A DNA stretch of 64,000 nucleotides from Hyphomicrobiales bacterium (GCA_017305635.1 JAFKKF010000008.1:248001-312000); one strand, 5' to 3'. Counted from the first letter of the stretch, positions 54,454 to 63,395 are shown. Made by a program: numbers and translations. The notes: generated by a model not told the origin, from the letters alone.

Positions 54454-55610
54454 TTCGACGATGCCGGGAGAGCGCGAACCCGCATGCCGTCATAGAGCGA
54501 CGTGTCGGGTGTGGCGGCTATCTGGTCGATCTCGCCGATGCCGCCGATCACCTCGACCTTGTCGGCGCCGCGGATGCCGATCGAAACCGGCACCTTCTCG
54601 AGCCGGCCGTCGGCAACCCGCCAGACGGCATTGTCATTGACGGCGGAAGTGGGCAGGAGAAGCGCGTTCTCATGCTTGCTGACGATGATGTTTGTCTCGG
54701 CCGTCATGCCGATCATGAAAGGGGCCGGTTCCGTGAATTCGATGCGGACACGATAGGTGCGTGCGCTCGCGTCGCCCATTGGCGTGACCGCCTGCACCTG
54801 TCCATGAAAGACCTTTCCGGGAAAGGCATCGGCTCGGATGAGCACGGCCTCGCCGGCCTTGACCATGTTGACGTCTTCCTCGTCGACGTTCGTGGAGATG
54901 CGGAGCGGGTCGTTGCGGGCAAGCCACATCACCGTCTGGTTGGCGGGGATGAGTTGGCCGATCTCGCCGTCGCGGCGGATGACCCTGCCGTCGGCGGGCG
55001 CGGTGAGCTGCAGGAAAGCGATCTGGGCGGCGGCCTGGCGGGTCGCGGCCTGCGCCGCTTGCCACGTCGCTTGGGCCTGATCATAGTCGGCCTGCGCCAA
55101 CGTACCGGTCTTCAACAGCCGCGCGATGCGATCGAACGACTGCTTCGCATAGACCTCCTGCGCCTGGGCCTGGCGCATCGTCTCCTGGAGATCGGAATCC
55201 TCGAAGCGCACCAGGAGCTGGCCGGCCTTCACCGGGTCCCCTTCGTCAGCATAGAGCTGGGCGAGCCGCGCGCTGATCCGGCCGGCAAGCGGGATCGTCA
55301 CCGGCGCTTCCACCGAGCCGGTCGCGAATACGGCTTCCACGGCGGGACCGCGGGACGGCTGCGTGACGATCACGTTCGTTGGCGCGAACCACCAGGCGCC
55401 GGCCGCCAGCGAGATGAGCACAGCGACGGCCAGTAGCACCACGAGCGAGCGCCGACGCCGTCTTGGGGGGCCGTCGCGCACGGCGGGGACCGGGGCCGGC
55501 ACTACGTGACGGGTATCCACGCCGCTGGCTTCCGGCAGCTGGGACGCCGGGACGGAGCGCGAGCGCAGGGCAGGCAAGGGAAGATCGGTGCGGGATTCGT
55601 CCATTGCCAT
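54450..55610 (-). CDS. Membrane fusion protein (HlyD/MacA type)
   Basis: A 386-residue protein. A cytosolic N-terminus is followed by a membrane span (RRSLVVLLAVAVLISLAAGAWWF, about 54-76), a lipoyl/hairpin region (RISARLAQLYADEGDPVKAGQLLVRF, with a coiled coil near MRQAQAQEVYAKQSF) and a beta-barrel (GDASARTYRVRIEF). ATG 55610 or 55604 is the start. It is the first gene of the MacAB-like operon, and a FixK box lies 55-68 bases upstream, at a position fitting activation on this strand. Confidence 0.9.
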   Translation of the reverse strand: MAMDESRTDLPLPALRSRSVPASQLPEASGVDTRHVVPAPVPAVRDGPPRRRRRSLVVLLAVAVLISLAAGAWWFAPTNVIVTQPSRGPAVEAVFATGSVEAPVTIPLAGRISARLAQLYADEGDPVKAGQLLVRFEDSDLQETMRQAQAQEVYAKQSFDRIARLLKTGTLAQADYDQAQATWQAAQAATRQAAAQIAFLQLTAPADGRVIRRDGEIGQLIPANQTVMWLARNDPLRISTNVDEEDVNMVKAGEAVLIRADAFPGKVFHGQVQAVTPMGDASARTYRVRIEFTEPAPFMIGMTAETNIIVSKHENALLLPTSAVNDNAVWRVADGRLEKVPVSIGIRGADKVEVIGGIGEIDQIAATPDTSLYDGMRVRALPASSK

Positions 55611-55664
55611 GTCCTGGCGCGGAATTTCCTCTGCGTATTGATAGTGTCGCCGGGCTCATGCGCC

Positions 55665-55678
55665 TTGACGCATGTCAA
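55665..55678. promoter_or_regulatory. FixK/FNR box in the divergent MacA-like / P1B-ATPase intergenic region
   Basis: TTGAC-GCAT-GTCAA, a perfect TTGA-N6-TCAA box. If it acts at -41.5, transcripts would begin near 55630 on the minus strand (about 20 bases before the fusion-protein start) or near 55713 on the plus strand (about 50 bases before ATG 55764). It could serve one or both. Confidence 0.75.
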
Positions 55679-55763
55679 CTCATCGGGGCGCGACATGGCC
55701 ATGATTGTTCTTGGGCAGGCGAGAAACCCGATCTGCGGACGGGGCGATGCGGACGTGGCAGGC

Positions 55764-57671
55764 ATGAGTGAGACGCGGGCGCACGTTGCCCTCCTGGCTT
55801 TGGCGCTGGCCGGTCTTGCGGCTGGCATCCTGCTGCGCGCGTCGGGGGAGCCTTGGGGGGCCGCTGCGGCGTGGAGCGCCGCGACCATTCCCGTCATCCT
55901 GTACCTTGCCGTCGCGATCGTGCGCGACTTTCGCGTCGGCCGCGTCGGCGTCGATGCGATCGCGCTCGTGGCGATGGCCGCAGGCGTCGCGCTTGGCGAG
56001 CCGCTTGCCGGTGTTGTCGTGGCGGTGATGTATACCGGCGGGAACCTGCTCGAAGACTATGCGCGCGGCCGCGCGGAGCGCGATCTGAAGGCTCTTCGCG
56101 ACCGCACGCCCCGTATCGCCCATCGCTGGCGCGGCGGTATCTTGCGCGACGTCGCCGTGGATGAGATAGCGCCCGGCGACGAGCTTCTCGTGCGAGCGGG
56201 AGAACTGCTGCCTGTCGACGGCCGGTTGCTCGATGCGGAGGCGGCGATCGACGAGTCGGCGGTGACCGGTGAGCCGCTGCCGGTCACGCGTCGCGAGGGT
56301 GATCGCCTGCAGAGCGGGACGGTGAATGCCGGTGAAGCCTTCCGACTTCATGCGGAGGCAGCGGCTAGCGCCAGCACCTATGCGGGCATCGTTCGGCTGG
56401 TCGAGGCGGCACAGACCGCCAAGGCTCCCTTCATCCGGGTCGCCGACCGGTTTGCGCTCTTGCTGCTTCCGCTGACGCTGATTGCCGCCGGCCTCGCCTG
56501 GGCCTTGTCGGGCGATCCGACGCGGGCACTTGCCGTCCTGGTCGTGGCGACCCCATGCCCGCTGATCCTCGCAGCTCCCGTTGCCTTCATCGGCGGCGTC
56601 GCCCGCGCGGCGAGTGCGGGGATACTCATGAAGGGGGGCGCAGCGCTGGAGGCGCTGGCGGGCGCACGCACGGCCCTGTTCGACAAGACCGGCACGCTCA
56701 CCGAAGGTGGGGCGCGCGTGACCGGCATTGCCACAGCACCCGGCGTCACGCCCGACGAGGCGCTGCGGCTCCTGGCGTCGTTGGAACAGGCCTCGCACCA
56801 CGTAGTGGCCACGGCGCTTGTTGAATTCGCGCGTTCCAAGGGACTCGCTCTCGCACCACCCGCGGAGGCGCGGGAATATCGCGGATCGGGCCTGGAGGGC
56901 GTGGTCGAAGGCCGCCGCCTGCGCGCCGGGTCGCGGAGGCTGGTCCTCGGCGGAGAGGATTTGCCCTCCTGGGCCAGCGTTCCCGGGAGCACGCTCGCAC
57001 GATCCGGCCTGTCCGTGTACCTGGCCGCGGAGGGCAAGGCGATCGCGCTCGTCACGATGGCCGACGCGATTCGCGAGGAGTCTCCCGCCGCGCTCAAGCG
57101 GCTTCGTGCCCTCGGCATCTCGCGGATCGTCATGCTCACGGGTGACGACGCGGAAACGGCGCGCTCGGTCGCTGCCGTCCTCGGCATCGAAGAAGTCCTC
57201 GCCGACCAGAGCCCGGCCGACAAGATTGCCGTCGTCGAAGCGGAACGCAGGAGGAATCCGACGATGATGGTCGGCGACGGCATAAACGACGCCCCGGCGC
57301 TGGCCGCCGCCAATGTCGGCATCGCGATGGGCGCGCGCGGAGCCACCGCGTCGTCGGAGGCGGCCGACGTCGTGGTACTGGTGGACCGGCTCGACCGAGT
57401 GGCGGAGGCCTATGCCATTGCGCATCGGGCGAGGGCCATCGCCATGCAAAGCATCATTGCGGGGCTCGCGCTTTCCGCGGCGGGAATGATCGCTGCCGCG
57501 TTTGGCTTTCTCGCTCCCGTCGCCGGCGCCCTGTTCCAGGAGGCGATCGACGTGGCGGTCATCTTCAACGCGTTGCGCGCTCTCGGTCCCGGGCACGCAC
57601 GAGGTCCATACCGTCGGCGGCGCGCGGAAGGGCCAAGATCACGCGATCATCGCCTAGGGGGCGCATTGTGA
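55764..57671 (+). CDS. Heavy-metal P1B-type ATPase with TPC motif
   Basis: A protein of about 635 residues if read from ATG 55764 (an ATG at 55695 is in frame but lies too near the FixK box). It has no N-terminal HMA metal-binding domain. It has VTGEPLPV, the membrane metal site VATPCPLILAAP (TPC at about 263-265, not CPC or SPC), LFDKTGTLTEG with phospho-Asp307, GDGINDAPAL and QEAIDVAVIFNALR. In the HP locus, SEHP is replaced by ASHH. A TPC site is reported for the Ni/Fe-type P1B-5 group, so Fe2+ or Ni2+ efflux is a guess. It is coupled to the next gene by a four-base overlap. Confidence 0.85.
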   Translation: MSETRAHVALLALALAGLAAGILLRASGEPWGAAAAWSAATIPVILYLAVAIVRDFRVGRVGVDAIALVAMAAGVALGEPLAGVVVAVMYTGGNLLEDYARGRAERDLKALRDRTPRIAHRWRGGILRDVAVDEIAPGDELLVRAGELLPVDGRLLDAEAAIDESAVTGEPLPVTRREGDRLQSGTVNAGEAFRLHAEAAASASTYAGIVRLVEAAQTAKAPFIRVADRFALLLLPLTLIAAGLAWALSGDPTRALAVLVVATPCPLILAAPVAFIGGVARAASAGILMKGGAALEALAGARTALFDKTGTLTEGGARVTGIATAPGVTPDEALRLLASLEQASHHVVATALVEFARSKGLALAPPAEAREYRGSGLEGVVEGRRLRAGSRRLVLGGEDLPSWASVPGSTLARSGLSVYLAAEGKAIALVTMADAIREESPAALKRLRALGISRIVMLTGDDAETARSVAAVLGIEEVLADQSPADKIAVVEAERRRNPTMMVGDGINDAPALAAANVGIAMGARGATASSEAADVVVLVDRLDRVAEAYAIAHRARAIAMQSIIAGLALSAAGMIAAAFGFLAPVAGALFQEAIDVAVIFNALRALGPGHARGPYRRRRAEGPRSRDHRLGGAL

Positions 57672-59188
57672 AGCGCTTGTCGACGGACGATGGTCAGAAA
57701 GAGGTCGTTGGCTTCCTCGCTGCCTCCGGCCGGCGTGCGACCGGCGATCAGGTCGACATCATCACGACGCACATCTCGAAAATCTTCCTCGTCGCCGACC
57801 GCGTCTTCAAGCTGAAGCGTGCGCTCGTGCTGCCCTATGTCGACTTCTCGACGCCGGAATTGCGGCTCGCGGCCTGCGAAAAGGAGGTGGCGCTCAATTC
57901 GGCGACAGCCCCCAGGCTCTACTGCGGCGTCCGCCGCATCACCCGCGAGAATGGCGGGCTTGCATTCGACGGCGACGGGCCGCTCGCTGATGCGGTCGTG
58001 GAGATGGAGCGCTTCGACCAGTCGGCGCTCCTCGACCAGATGGCCGGCGCGGGCGCGCTGACCCCGGACCTGATCACCGCCACATCGCGGATGATCGTGC
58101 GGTTCCATCGGCGCGCGCCGGTCGTCCACGCCGGAAGCGGTGTCGCAAACATGGAGGGCGTTCTTGACATCAACCGGGCCGGGTTCGATACGAGCCGCGT
58201 GTTCGGGCGGCAGGAGATCGAGGCACTGGATGCCGCCTTTCGCGCCGCCCTCCGGTGTCATGCGCCCATGCTCGACCGGCGGCAAAAGGAGGGCAGGGTG
58301 CGCCGCTGCCATGGAGACCTGCATCTCCGGAACATCTGCCTCCTCGACGGTGAGCCCTGCCTCTTCGACTGCATCGAGTTCAACGACCGGATCGCGACGG
58401 TGGACGTGCTCTACGACCTCGCCTTCCTGCTGATGGACCTGTGGCATCGCGGCCTGCCAGACCTCGCCAGCCTGGTGATGAACCGCTACCTCGACGAGAC
58501 GGACGAGGAGAGTGGCCTCGCCGTAGTCCCCTTCTTCATGGCAGTGCGGGCGGCCGTGCGGGCGCATGTCACGGCGACCCAGGCGGAGAGCGGAGACGAC
58601 AGCAGGGAGATCGCCGGGGAGGCGCGCCGTTATTTCGCGCTCGCCGCCGACCTCCTGGTTGAACGCCCGGGCCGCCTGATCGCCATCGGCGGCTTCAGCG
58701 GATCCGGGAAGTCTACCATCGCCGGGGCGCTCGCGCCCCATGTTGGCGCGCCTCCCGGAGCACGCATCATCGAGAGCGACCGCATCCGCAAGGCGCTCTT
58801 CGGCGTCGCCGCGGAGACACGCCTGCCCGGCGAGGCCTACCGACCGGAGGTGTCCGAGCGCGTCTATGGCGAGATGTGCCGGCGCGCCGGCGAAGTCCTC
58901 GGAGCGGGCGCGTCGGTGGTCGCCAATGCGGTGTTCGATCGCCGGAAAGACCGTCAGCGCATCGAACAGGAAGCCGGCGACCGACATGTGCCATTCCGTG
59001 GCATCTGGCTCGAGGCCCCACCCGACCTGTTGCGCGACCGGGTCGGCGCGCGCGTCGGTGGAGCATCCGACGCGAGTGTCGACGTCCTCGCCGCGCAACT
59101 GGCGCGGGGTGCTGAGTTCGTCGATTGGCGGAAGGTCGACGCGGCGCGTATTCCGGCGCGGATCGTCGCGGACATCCTCGCGGGATAG
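57668..59188 (+). CDS. Bifunctional aminoglycoside-phosphotransferase-like / AAA kinase fusion
   Basis: A 506-residue protein. The N-terminal half (about 30-330) is an APH-like kinase fold with catalytic loop CHGDLHLRNICLL and metal Asp in FDCIEFND. The C-terminal part (about 335-500) is a P-loop kinase with Walker A GGFSGSGKST and a lid with RKDRQRIEQEAGDR. The layout is like mycobacterial Rv2004c of the DosR dormancy regulon. The substrate is unknown, and antibiotic resistance should not be assumed. GTG 57668 overlaps the ATPase stop. Confidence 0.85.
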   Translation: MKRLSTDDGQKEVVGFLAASGRRATGDQVDIITTHISKIFLVADRVFKLKRALVLPYVDFSTPELRLAACEKEVALNSATAPRLYCGVRRITRENGGLAFDGDGPLADAVVEMERFDQSALLDQMAGAGALTPDLITATSRMIVRFHRRAPVVHAGSGVANMEGVLDINRAGFDTSRVFGRQEIEALDAAFRAALRCHAPMLDRRQKEGRVRRCHGDLHLRNICLLDGEPCLFDCIEFNDRIATVDVLYDLAFLLMDLWHRGLPDLASLVMNRYLDETDEESGLAVVPFFMAVRAAVRAHVTATQAESGDDSREIAGEARRYFALAADLLVERPGRLIAIGGFSGSGKSTIAGALAPHVGAPPGARIIESDRIRKALFGVAAETRLPGEAYRPEVSERVYGEMCRRAGEVLGAGASVVANAVFDRRKDRQRIEQEAGDRHVPFRGIWLEAPPDLLRDRVGARVGGASDASVDVLAAQLARGAEFVDWRKVDAARIPARIVADILAG

Positions 59189-59415
59189 CGAGCGGCGCAC
59201 GCGCTTTGACGCGCCGTCGAGAGCTGGCTTCGATTTGATCGCCACCGAGGATGAGCGCAGCGATTTGAATCCCAAAACCGGGCTAGCCCGCTTCTCTTCC
59301 CTGCCGCCCGCCTGTATCCTCGAGGAGCCAAGACTGTCTGTTTTTGCGCGGGCGGTGCCCGGCGGCTCGCGTGGCGGCGTCGGCGTCGCGGATCGGCCAG
59401 TGGGAGAAGGGTTGA

Positions 59416-60924
59416 ATGCCCGCCCGAGAGATGCCTGGCTTGCATGATCGTCTTCTCCTGCCGGCCTTCTTCAGCCGGATGGAGGGTGCGCCCGGCTACC
59501 TTCTCGCGGTCGCGGCGGCGGTGCTGGTCTTCGCCATTGGCTTGGCGCTCACGAGCGCTCTCGGCAACGTTCCGGTCCTCGCCATCTTCACGCCCGCCAT
59601 ACTGATCGCGGCTATAGCAGGTGGCATCGGGCCGGGGCTGCTGGCGCTGGCGCTCTCCCTCCTCGGCGCCCACTTCTTCGCCGGGGCGTCCGACGCGTTC
59701 TGGGTCCAGGTGCCGGTCCTCGCCGTGGTCGGGCTGGTGATCGCCTGGATGGGCGAGATGCTCCACCATGCGCGCCGCATCTTGAACAGGGCGGAAGACG
59801 GGCTGCGCGCGCGGGAAGCGCATCTGCGCTCCGTCCTCGACATGGTGCCCGATGCCACGATCGTCATAGACGAGGCCGGCCGGATCACGTCGTTCAGCAC
59901 TGCGGCGGCGCGGCAATTCGGCTATTCGGAAGCCGACGTCATTGGCCGCAACGTGAAGGTCCTGATGCCGGAGCCGTATCATCGAGAACATGACGCCTAC
60001 ATCCAGCGCTACCTTGCGACGGGGGAGAGGCGGATCATCGGCATTGATCGCGTCGTCGTTGGACGCCGCTCGGATGGCTCGACCTTCCCGATGAAGCTCG
60101 CCGTCGGCGAGATGAAGGACGCCACGGGACGATATTTCATTGGCTTCGTCCGCGATCTCACCGAGCGGGAGGAATCGGAGGCGCGGTTGCGGGAGATCCA
60201 GAACGAGCTTGCGCGGCTCGCCCGGCTCAATGAACTCGGGGAGATGGCCTCCACTCTCGCTCACGAGCTCAACCAGCCGCTCGCCGCGATTGCCAACTAC
60301 GTTCAGGGCTGCATCCGCCTCCTCGGCGATCTCGACGGCGCCGCGACCGCGCGAATCAGGGAGGCGCTGGAGGAGGCTGCGAAACAATCGATCCGGGCCG
60401 GCGGGATCATCCGGCACCTGCGGGAATTCGTGAGGCGGGGCGAGACCGAGAAGTCGACCGAGGATCTGCGCAAGCTGATCGAGGAAGCCGGCGCGCTGGC
60501 CTTGGTCGGATCGCGGGAGCAGGGCATCCGGTCCGTCTTTGAGTTCGCCCAGGGCACCGGCAAGGTAGTCGTCGATAAGGTCCAGATCCAGCAGGTGCTG
60601 ATCAACCTCATGCGCAATGCGATGGAGGCGATGCGCGACGGCCCGCAGCGCGAGCTGATCGTGCGCACCTTCCGGGACGACGCGGGCGACATCGTCGTGG
60701 AGGCGGAGGATACCGGACCGGGCATCTCGGACGAGGTCGCCGATCGCCTCTTCCAGCCCTTCGTCACCAGCAAGGCGAACGGCATGGGGATCGGCCTCTC
60801 CATATCCAAGCGCATCGTAGAGGCGCATGGGGGAAAGATATCCGTGCGGCGGAACGACAGGGGAGGAGCTACCTTCCGGTTCTCCCTGCTGCCCGCAAGA
60901 GAGGCGGCAGATGCCGATCAATGA
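59416..60924 (+). CDS. fixL: Oxygen-sensing histidine kinase FixL
   Basis: A 502-residue protein. It has four N-terminal spans (about 27-112), a PAS domain (about 135-255) and HisKA ([22 protein letters not shown], phospho-His283) plus HATPase_c ([35 protein letters not shown]). The PAS carries the FixL heme box: [13 protein letters not shown] with proximal His192, and [10 protein letters not shown] with Arg212, which matches the O2-contact Arg of known FixL. So it very likely binds heme and is active when oxygen is low. It overlaps fixJ by 14 bases. Confidence 0.93.
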   Translation: MPAREMPGLHDRLLLPAFFSRMEGAPGYLLAVAAAVLVFAIGLALTSALGNVPVLAIFTPAILIAAIAGGIGPGLLALALSLLGAHFFAGASDAFWVQVPVLAVVGLVIAWMGEMLHHARRILNRAEDGLRAREAHLRSVLDMVPDATIVIDEAGRITSFSTAAARQFGYSEADVIGRNVKVLMPEPYHREHDAYIQRYLATGERRIIGIDRVVVGRRSDGSTFPMKLAVGEMKDATGRYFIGFVRDLTEREESEARLREIQNELARLARLNELGEMASTLAHELNQPLAAIANYVQGCIRLLGDLDGAATARIREALEEAAKQSIRAGGIIRHLREFVRRGETEKSTEDLRKLIEEAGALALVGSREQGIRSVFEFAQGTGKVVVDKVQIQQVLINLMRNAMEAMRDGPQRELIVRTFRDDAGDIVVEAEDTGPGISDEVADRLFQPFVTSKANGMGIGLSISKRIVEAHGGKISVRRNDRGGATFRFSLLPAREAADADQ

Positions 60925-61528
60925 GTGTGTGATCCACATCGTCGACGACGAGGAGTCGGTGCGGAAGTCCCTAGCATTCCTCCTCACGACGGTGGGATTC
61001 GCGGTACGCGTGCACGAGTCGGCGACGAGGTTCCTCGAGCTGGCGCCGACCATCGGTGCCGCCTGCCTGGTGACCGACCTCAGGATGCCGGACATGAGCG
61101 GGGTCGAGCTCCTGGAGAAGCTGCGTGAGGGGGGAGCGCTGATGCCTGCCATCGTCATCACGGGCCACGGCGACGTGCCCATGGCGGTCGCCGCGATGAA
61201 GGCCGGCGCTGCGGACTTCATCGAGAAGCCCTTCGAGGACGAGGTGCTGATCGAAGCGATAAAGCGGGCCGCCAGCCATCTCAGGGAAGGCCCCGCGGCC
61301 GCCGGGGACGTCGCCGCCGTTCGCGCCAGGCTCGCCAGCCTCTCCGAGCGCGAGCAACAGGTGCTCTCCGCGGTCGTCGCCGGCCTTCCCAACAAGACGA
61401 TCGCCTATGACCTTGGCATAAGCCCGCGCACGGTCGAGGTGCATCGCGCCAACATCATGACCAAGATGCAGGCGCGGAGCCTGCCGGAGCTGGTGCGGAT
61501 GACCATTGCGATCGGCAGGCCGGCCTGA
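60911..61528 (+). CDS. fixJ: Response regulator FixJ
   Basis: A 205-residue protein. The receiver has VDDE, phospho-Asp56 in [12 protein letters not shown], Thr in [12 protein letters not shown] and Lys in FIEKPFED. The LuxR-type helix-turn-helix is [40 protein letters not shown]. Size and wording are typical of FixJ. When phosphorylated by FixL it would activate fixK. ATG 60911 is used. Confidence 0.95.
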   Translation: MPINECVIHIVDDEESVRKSLAFLLTTVGFAVRVHESATRFLELAPTIGAACLVTDLRMPDMSGVELLEKLREGGALMPAIVITGHGDVPMAVAAMKAGAADFIEKPFEDEVLIEAIKRAASHLREGPAAAGDVAAVRARLASLSEREQQVLSAVVAGLPNKTIAYDLGISPRTVEVHRANIMTKMQARSLPELVRMTIAIGRPA

Positions 61529-61585
61529 ACCCTTCAACGCCTCCGTCTCCCGTTCTATCCCGATCCGCCTGGCCGGCAAGCGCTT

Positions 61586-61599
61586 TTGATCCTGCGCAA
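61586..61599 (+). promoter_or_regulatory. Imperfect FixK box before the FixT-like gene
   Basis: TTGAT-CCTG-CGCAA differs by one base from TTGA-N6-TCAA. It is centred about 57 bases before ATG 61650. FixK control of a FixT-type brake would give negative feedback, as known in rhizobia. This site is weaker than the others. Confidence 0.4.
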
Positions 61600-61649
61600 T
61601 GCGGGCAAGCTGGACCTGTGGCGCTAATGCGGAAATCAGGTCCCGCGGA

Positions 61650-61997
61650 ATGCCCATGAATGACGTAGTCGTCGTCGCGCCCAATGTCGCCCTTCGGCAT
61701 TCGATCGTCTTCGTCCTGGAAAGCGGCGGATTCCGGGTTTTTCCCTGCGCCGTGGTCGAGACGGCCTTCTCGTCGTGGCAGATGGGCCCGGCCGCCTGCA
61801 TGGTCGTCGACGAGGAGGCGATCGCCGACTGGCGCGGCGCGCGGGCAAATTTCGCCGGTCTCGGCAAGCCGGTCATCCTCCTCGTCAGCTCCCTGTCGAG
61901 GGCACCCGATGCGCCTTTCGCAACATGCCTCCTGAAGCCGTTCCTCGGCGAACCGCTGCTCCAGGCCGTCCAGAACGCCATCGGCGGGACCGCCTGA
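61650..61997 (+). CDS. Degenerate single-domain receiver protein, FixT-like
   Basis: A 115-residue protein with receiver-fold wording (NVALRHSIVFVLESGGFRVF, then CMVVDEEAIADW, then LLVSSLSR, then CLLKPFLGEPLL). An Asp54 and Lys96 remain, but the acidic pair near the N-terminus that binds Mg2+ is missing (VVVVAPN). Phosphorylation is therefore unlikely. Its place between fixJ and fixK, its size and its lack of an output domain match FixT, which inhibits FixL. Three cysteines (33, 50, 93) are present, and metal binding is possible but unproven. ATG 61650 or 61656. Confidence 0.65.
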   Translation: MPMNDVVVVAPNVALRHSIVFVLESGGFRVFPCAVVETAFSSWQMGPAACMVVDEEAIADWRGARANFAGLGKPVILLVSSLSRAPDAPFATCLLKPFLGEPLLQAVQNAIGGTA

Positions 61998-62088
61998 CGG
62001 CTACGCAATTTCCCGTACGGACATAACCGAATTTCCTGCCGGCCTGATTGAGGCGATTGTCCCTCCAACCGAAGTGAGGGCCGATCCC

Positions 62089-62748
62089 ATGACCATCGCC
62101 GAGCTGTCGCTGCCTCCCAATCGTTCCGACGACCGCCATCGCGGCGCCGACCCGCATCCGGCGACGCCGGCCGGGAACCTCCCCACCCTGATGCTCTTCC
62201 CGGCGGGGACCGAGATATACGTGCAGGGTGAGAAGTGCAGGAACTTCTACCAGGTCGAGTTCGGCGCGGTGCGCGTCCATCGCCTTTCCGCGGACGGCCG
62301 CCGGCAGATCCTGGCCTTCCATCTGGCCGGCGAGACGTTCGGCCTCGAGCCGTCCCAGACGCACCATTTCTTCGCGGAAGCCACCTGCGCCACGGGCATC
62401 AGGGTCCGCCGGGCCGCCCCGATGCAGGACCACGCCGCCGAGGACCTGCTGCCGATGGCGCTGACCGGACTTGTCCGGGCGCAGGAACATCTGCTCGTGC
62501 TCGGCCGTCAGAATTCGCTGGAGCGGGTCGCCGCGTTCCTTCTCGAAATGTCCGAGCGGCAGGGCGGCCTCAGCGAAGTCGAGCTGCCGATGTCGCGGAT
62601 GGACATAGCCGACTATCTGGGCCTGACCATCGAGACCGTCTCCCGGTCCTTCTCCAAGCTCCGGCAGAAGGGGATCATCCGGCTTTCGAGCATGCGCAGC
62701 GTCGAGTTCGTCAGGCCGCAGAGCCTGTGCGACATGGTGGCCGGCTAG
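62089..62748 (+). CDS. fixK: Crp/Fnr-family regulator FixK
   Basis: A 219-residue protein with a cyclic-nucleotide-like N-terminal barrel (FPAGTEIYVQGEKCRNFYQVEFGAVRVHRLSADGRRQILAFHLAGETFGLE) and a C-terminal helix-turn-helix whose recognition helix is GLTIETVSRSFSKL. E-x-x-S-R is the FNR/FixK reading pattern for TTGA half sites. The N-terminal cysteine cluster of FNR for [4Fe-4S] is absent, so oxygen sensing must come from FixLJ. It is the likely binder of the five to six TTGA-N6-TCAA boxes in this window. ATG 62089 follows AGTGAGGG. Confidence 0.92.
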   Translation: MTIAELSLPPNRSDDRHRGADPHPATPAGNLPTLMLFPAGTEIYVQGEKCRNFYQVEFGAVRVHRLSADGRRQILAFHLAGETFGLEPSQTHHFFAEATCATGIRVRRAAPMQDHAAEDLLPMALTGLVRAQEHLLVLGRQNSLERVAAFLLEMSERQGGLSEVELPMSRMDIADYLGLTIETVSRSFSKLRQKGIIRLSSMRSVEFVRPQSLCDMVAG

Positions 62749-62771
62749 GAAACCTTCGCCCGCCGGCCGAC

Positions 62772-62785
62772 TTGATGCGGATCAA
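62772..62785 (+). promoter_or_regulatory. FixK/FNR box upstream of the hibernation-factor gene
   Basis: TTGAT-GCGG-ATCAA is a perfect consensus box, centred about 65 bases before ATG 62844, just after the fixK stop codon. Confidence 0.8.
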
Positions 62786-62843
62786 CGCAATTCCGGCGCC
62801 GCCGCCTCAGACTGGGACAATCCCGACGCAGGAGATGAATCCC

Positions 62844-63395
62844 ATGCAGGTCGAGCCACAGATCCGATTCCACGGAATGGAGCCGTCGCCCTCGGTCGAG
62901 GAGGTCGTCCGCGAGAGGATCGAGCACCTGGCGCGGTTCCACGACCGGATCACCTCCTGCGAGGTGGTGATCGATGCCCCGCACCGGCATAGCCACCAGG
63001 GCAGGATCTACCGGGTGCGGATCGCCATGGCCGTGCCCGGCGGCGAGATCGTGGCCGGGCGGGAGCATCGCGGCGACCACGCCCACGAGGACGTCTACGT
63101 CGCAATCCGCGACAGCTTCAACGCCGCCGAGCGCCAGCTCGAGGACGTAGTCCGCAAGAAGAGCGGGCATCGCGTCAAGCCGCATCCCGAGATATTGCGC
63201 GGGAAGGTGGCCAGGCTGATGCCGGAGGAAGGCTACGGCTTCATCGAGACCGAGGATGGACGCGAGCTCTTTTTCCGGCGGGAGAGCGTGGTGTCGGACA
63301 AGGAATGGTCCGCGCTTGCCGAGGGCTCCGAGGTGCGGTTCCGTGAGCGGGAGGGTGAGAAGGGGCCCCACGCGTCGGCCGTGACGGGCGCCTGA
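62844..63395 (+). CDS. Ribosome hibernation factor (HPF/RaiA) fused to a cold-shock-like domain
   Basis: A 183-residue protein. The first 105 residues are an S30AE/HPF fold (IRFHGMEPSPSVEEVVRERIEHLARFHDRI, then EDVYVAIRDSFNAAERQLEDVVR). Residues of about 120-183 are a cold-shock-type OB fold (GKVARLMPEEGYGFIETEDGRELFF), with the RNA-binding aromatics partly kept. HPF stalls ribosomes in resting cells. Here the normal long-HPF C-terminal domain is replaced by an RNA-binding domain. ATG 62844 is 9 bases after AGGAG; ATG 62835 is possible. Confidence 0.85.
   Translation: MQVEPQIRFHGMEPSPSVEEVVRERIEHLARFHDRITSCEVVIDAPHRHSHQGRIYRVRIAMAVPGGEIVAGREHRGDHAHEDVYVAIRDSFNAAERQLEDVVRKKSGHRVKPHPEILRGKVARLMPEEGYGFIETEDGRELFFRRESVVSDKEWSALAEGSEVRFREREGEKGPHASAVTGA

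Noticed and set aside
57668-59188. Calling the APH-like gene an aminoglycoside resistance gene
   Set aside because: It is a fusion with an AAA kinase in a low-oxygen regulon; the APH fold covers many small-molecule kinases and no resistance-specific motif is seen.
59203-59217. TTGACGCGCCGTCGA, a possible FixK box upstream of fixL
   Set aside because: The spacing is one base too long and the right half is imperfect (GTCGA for GTCAA), so it does not fit TTGA-N6-TCAA.
58954-61395. An 813-codon open frame on the minus strand across the APH/AAA, fixL and fixJ genes
   Set aside because: It lies antisense to three well-supported genes, its translation is Arg/Asp/Gly-biased with no domain, and long antisense frames are expected in DNA of this GC content.
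62089-62748. Calling the Crp/Fnr gene an Fnr oxygen sensor
   Set aside because: The N-terminal cysteine cluster for [4Fe-4S] is missing, and the gene is next to fixLJ, so FixK is the better name.
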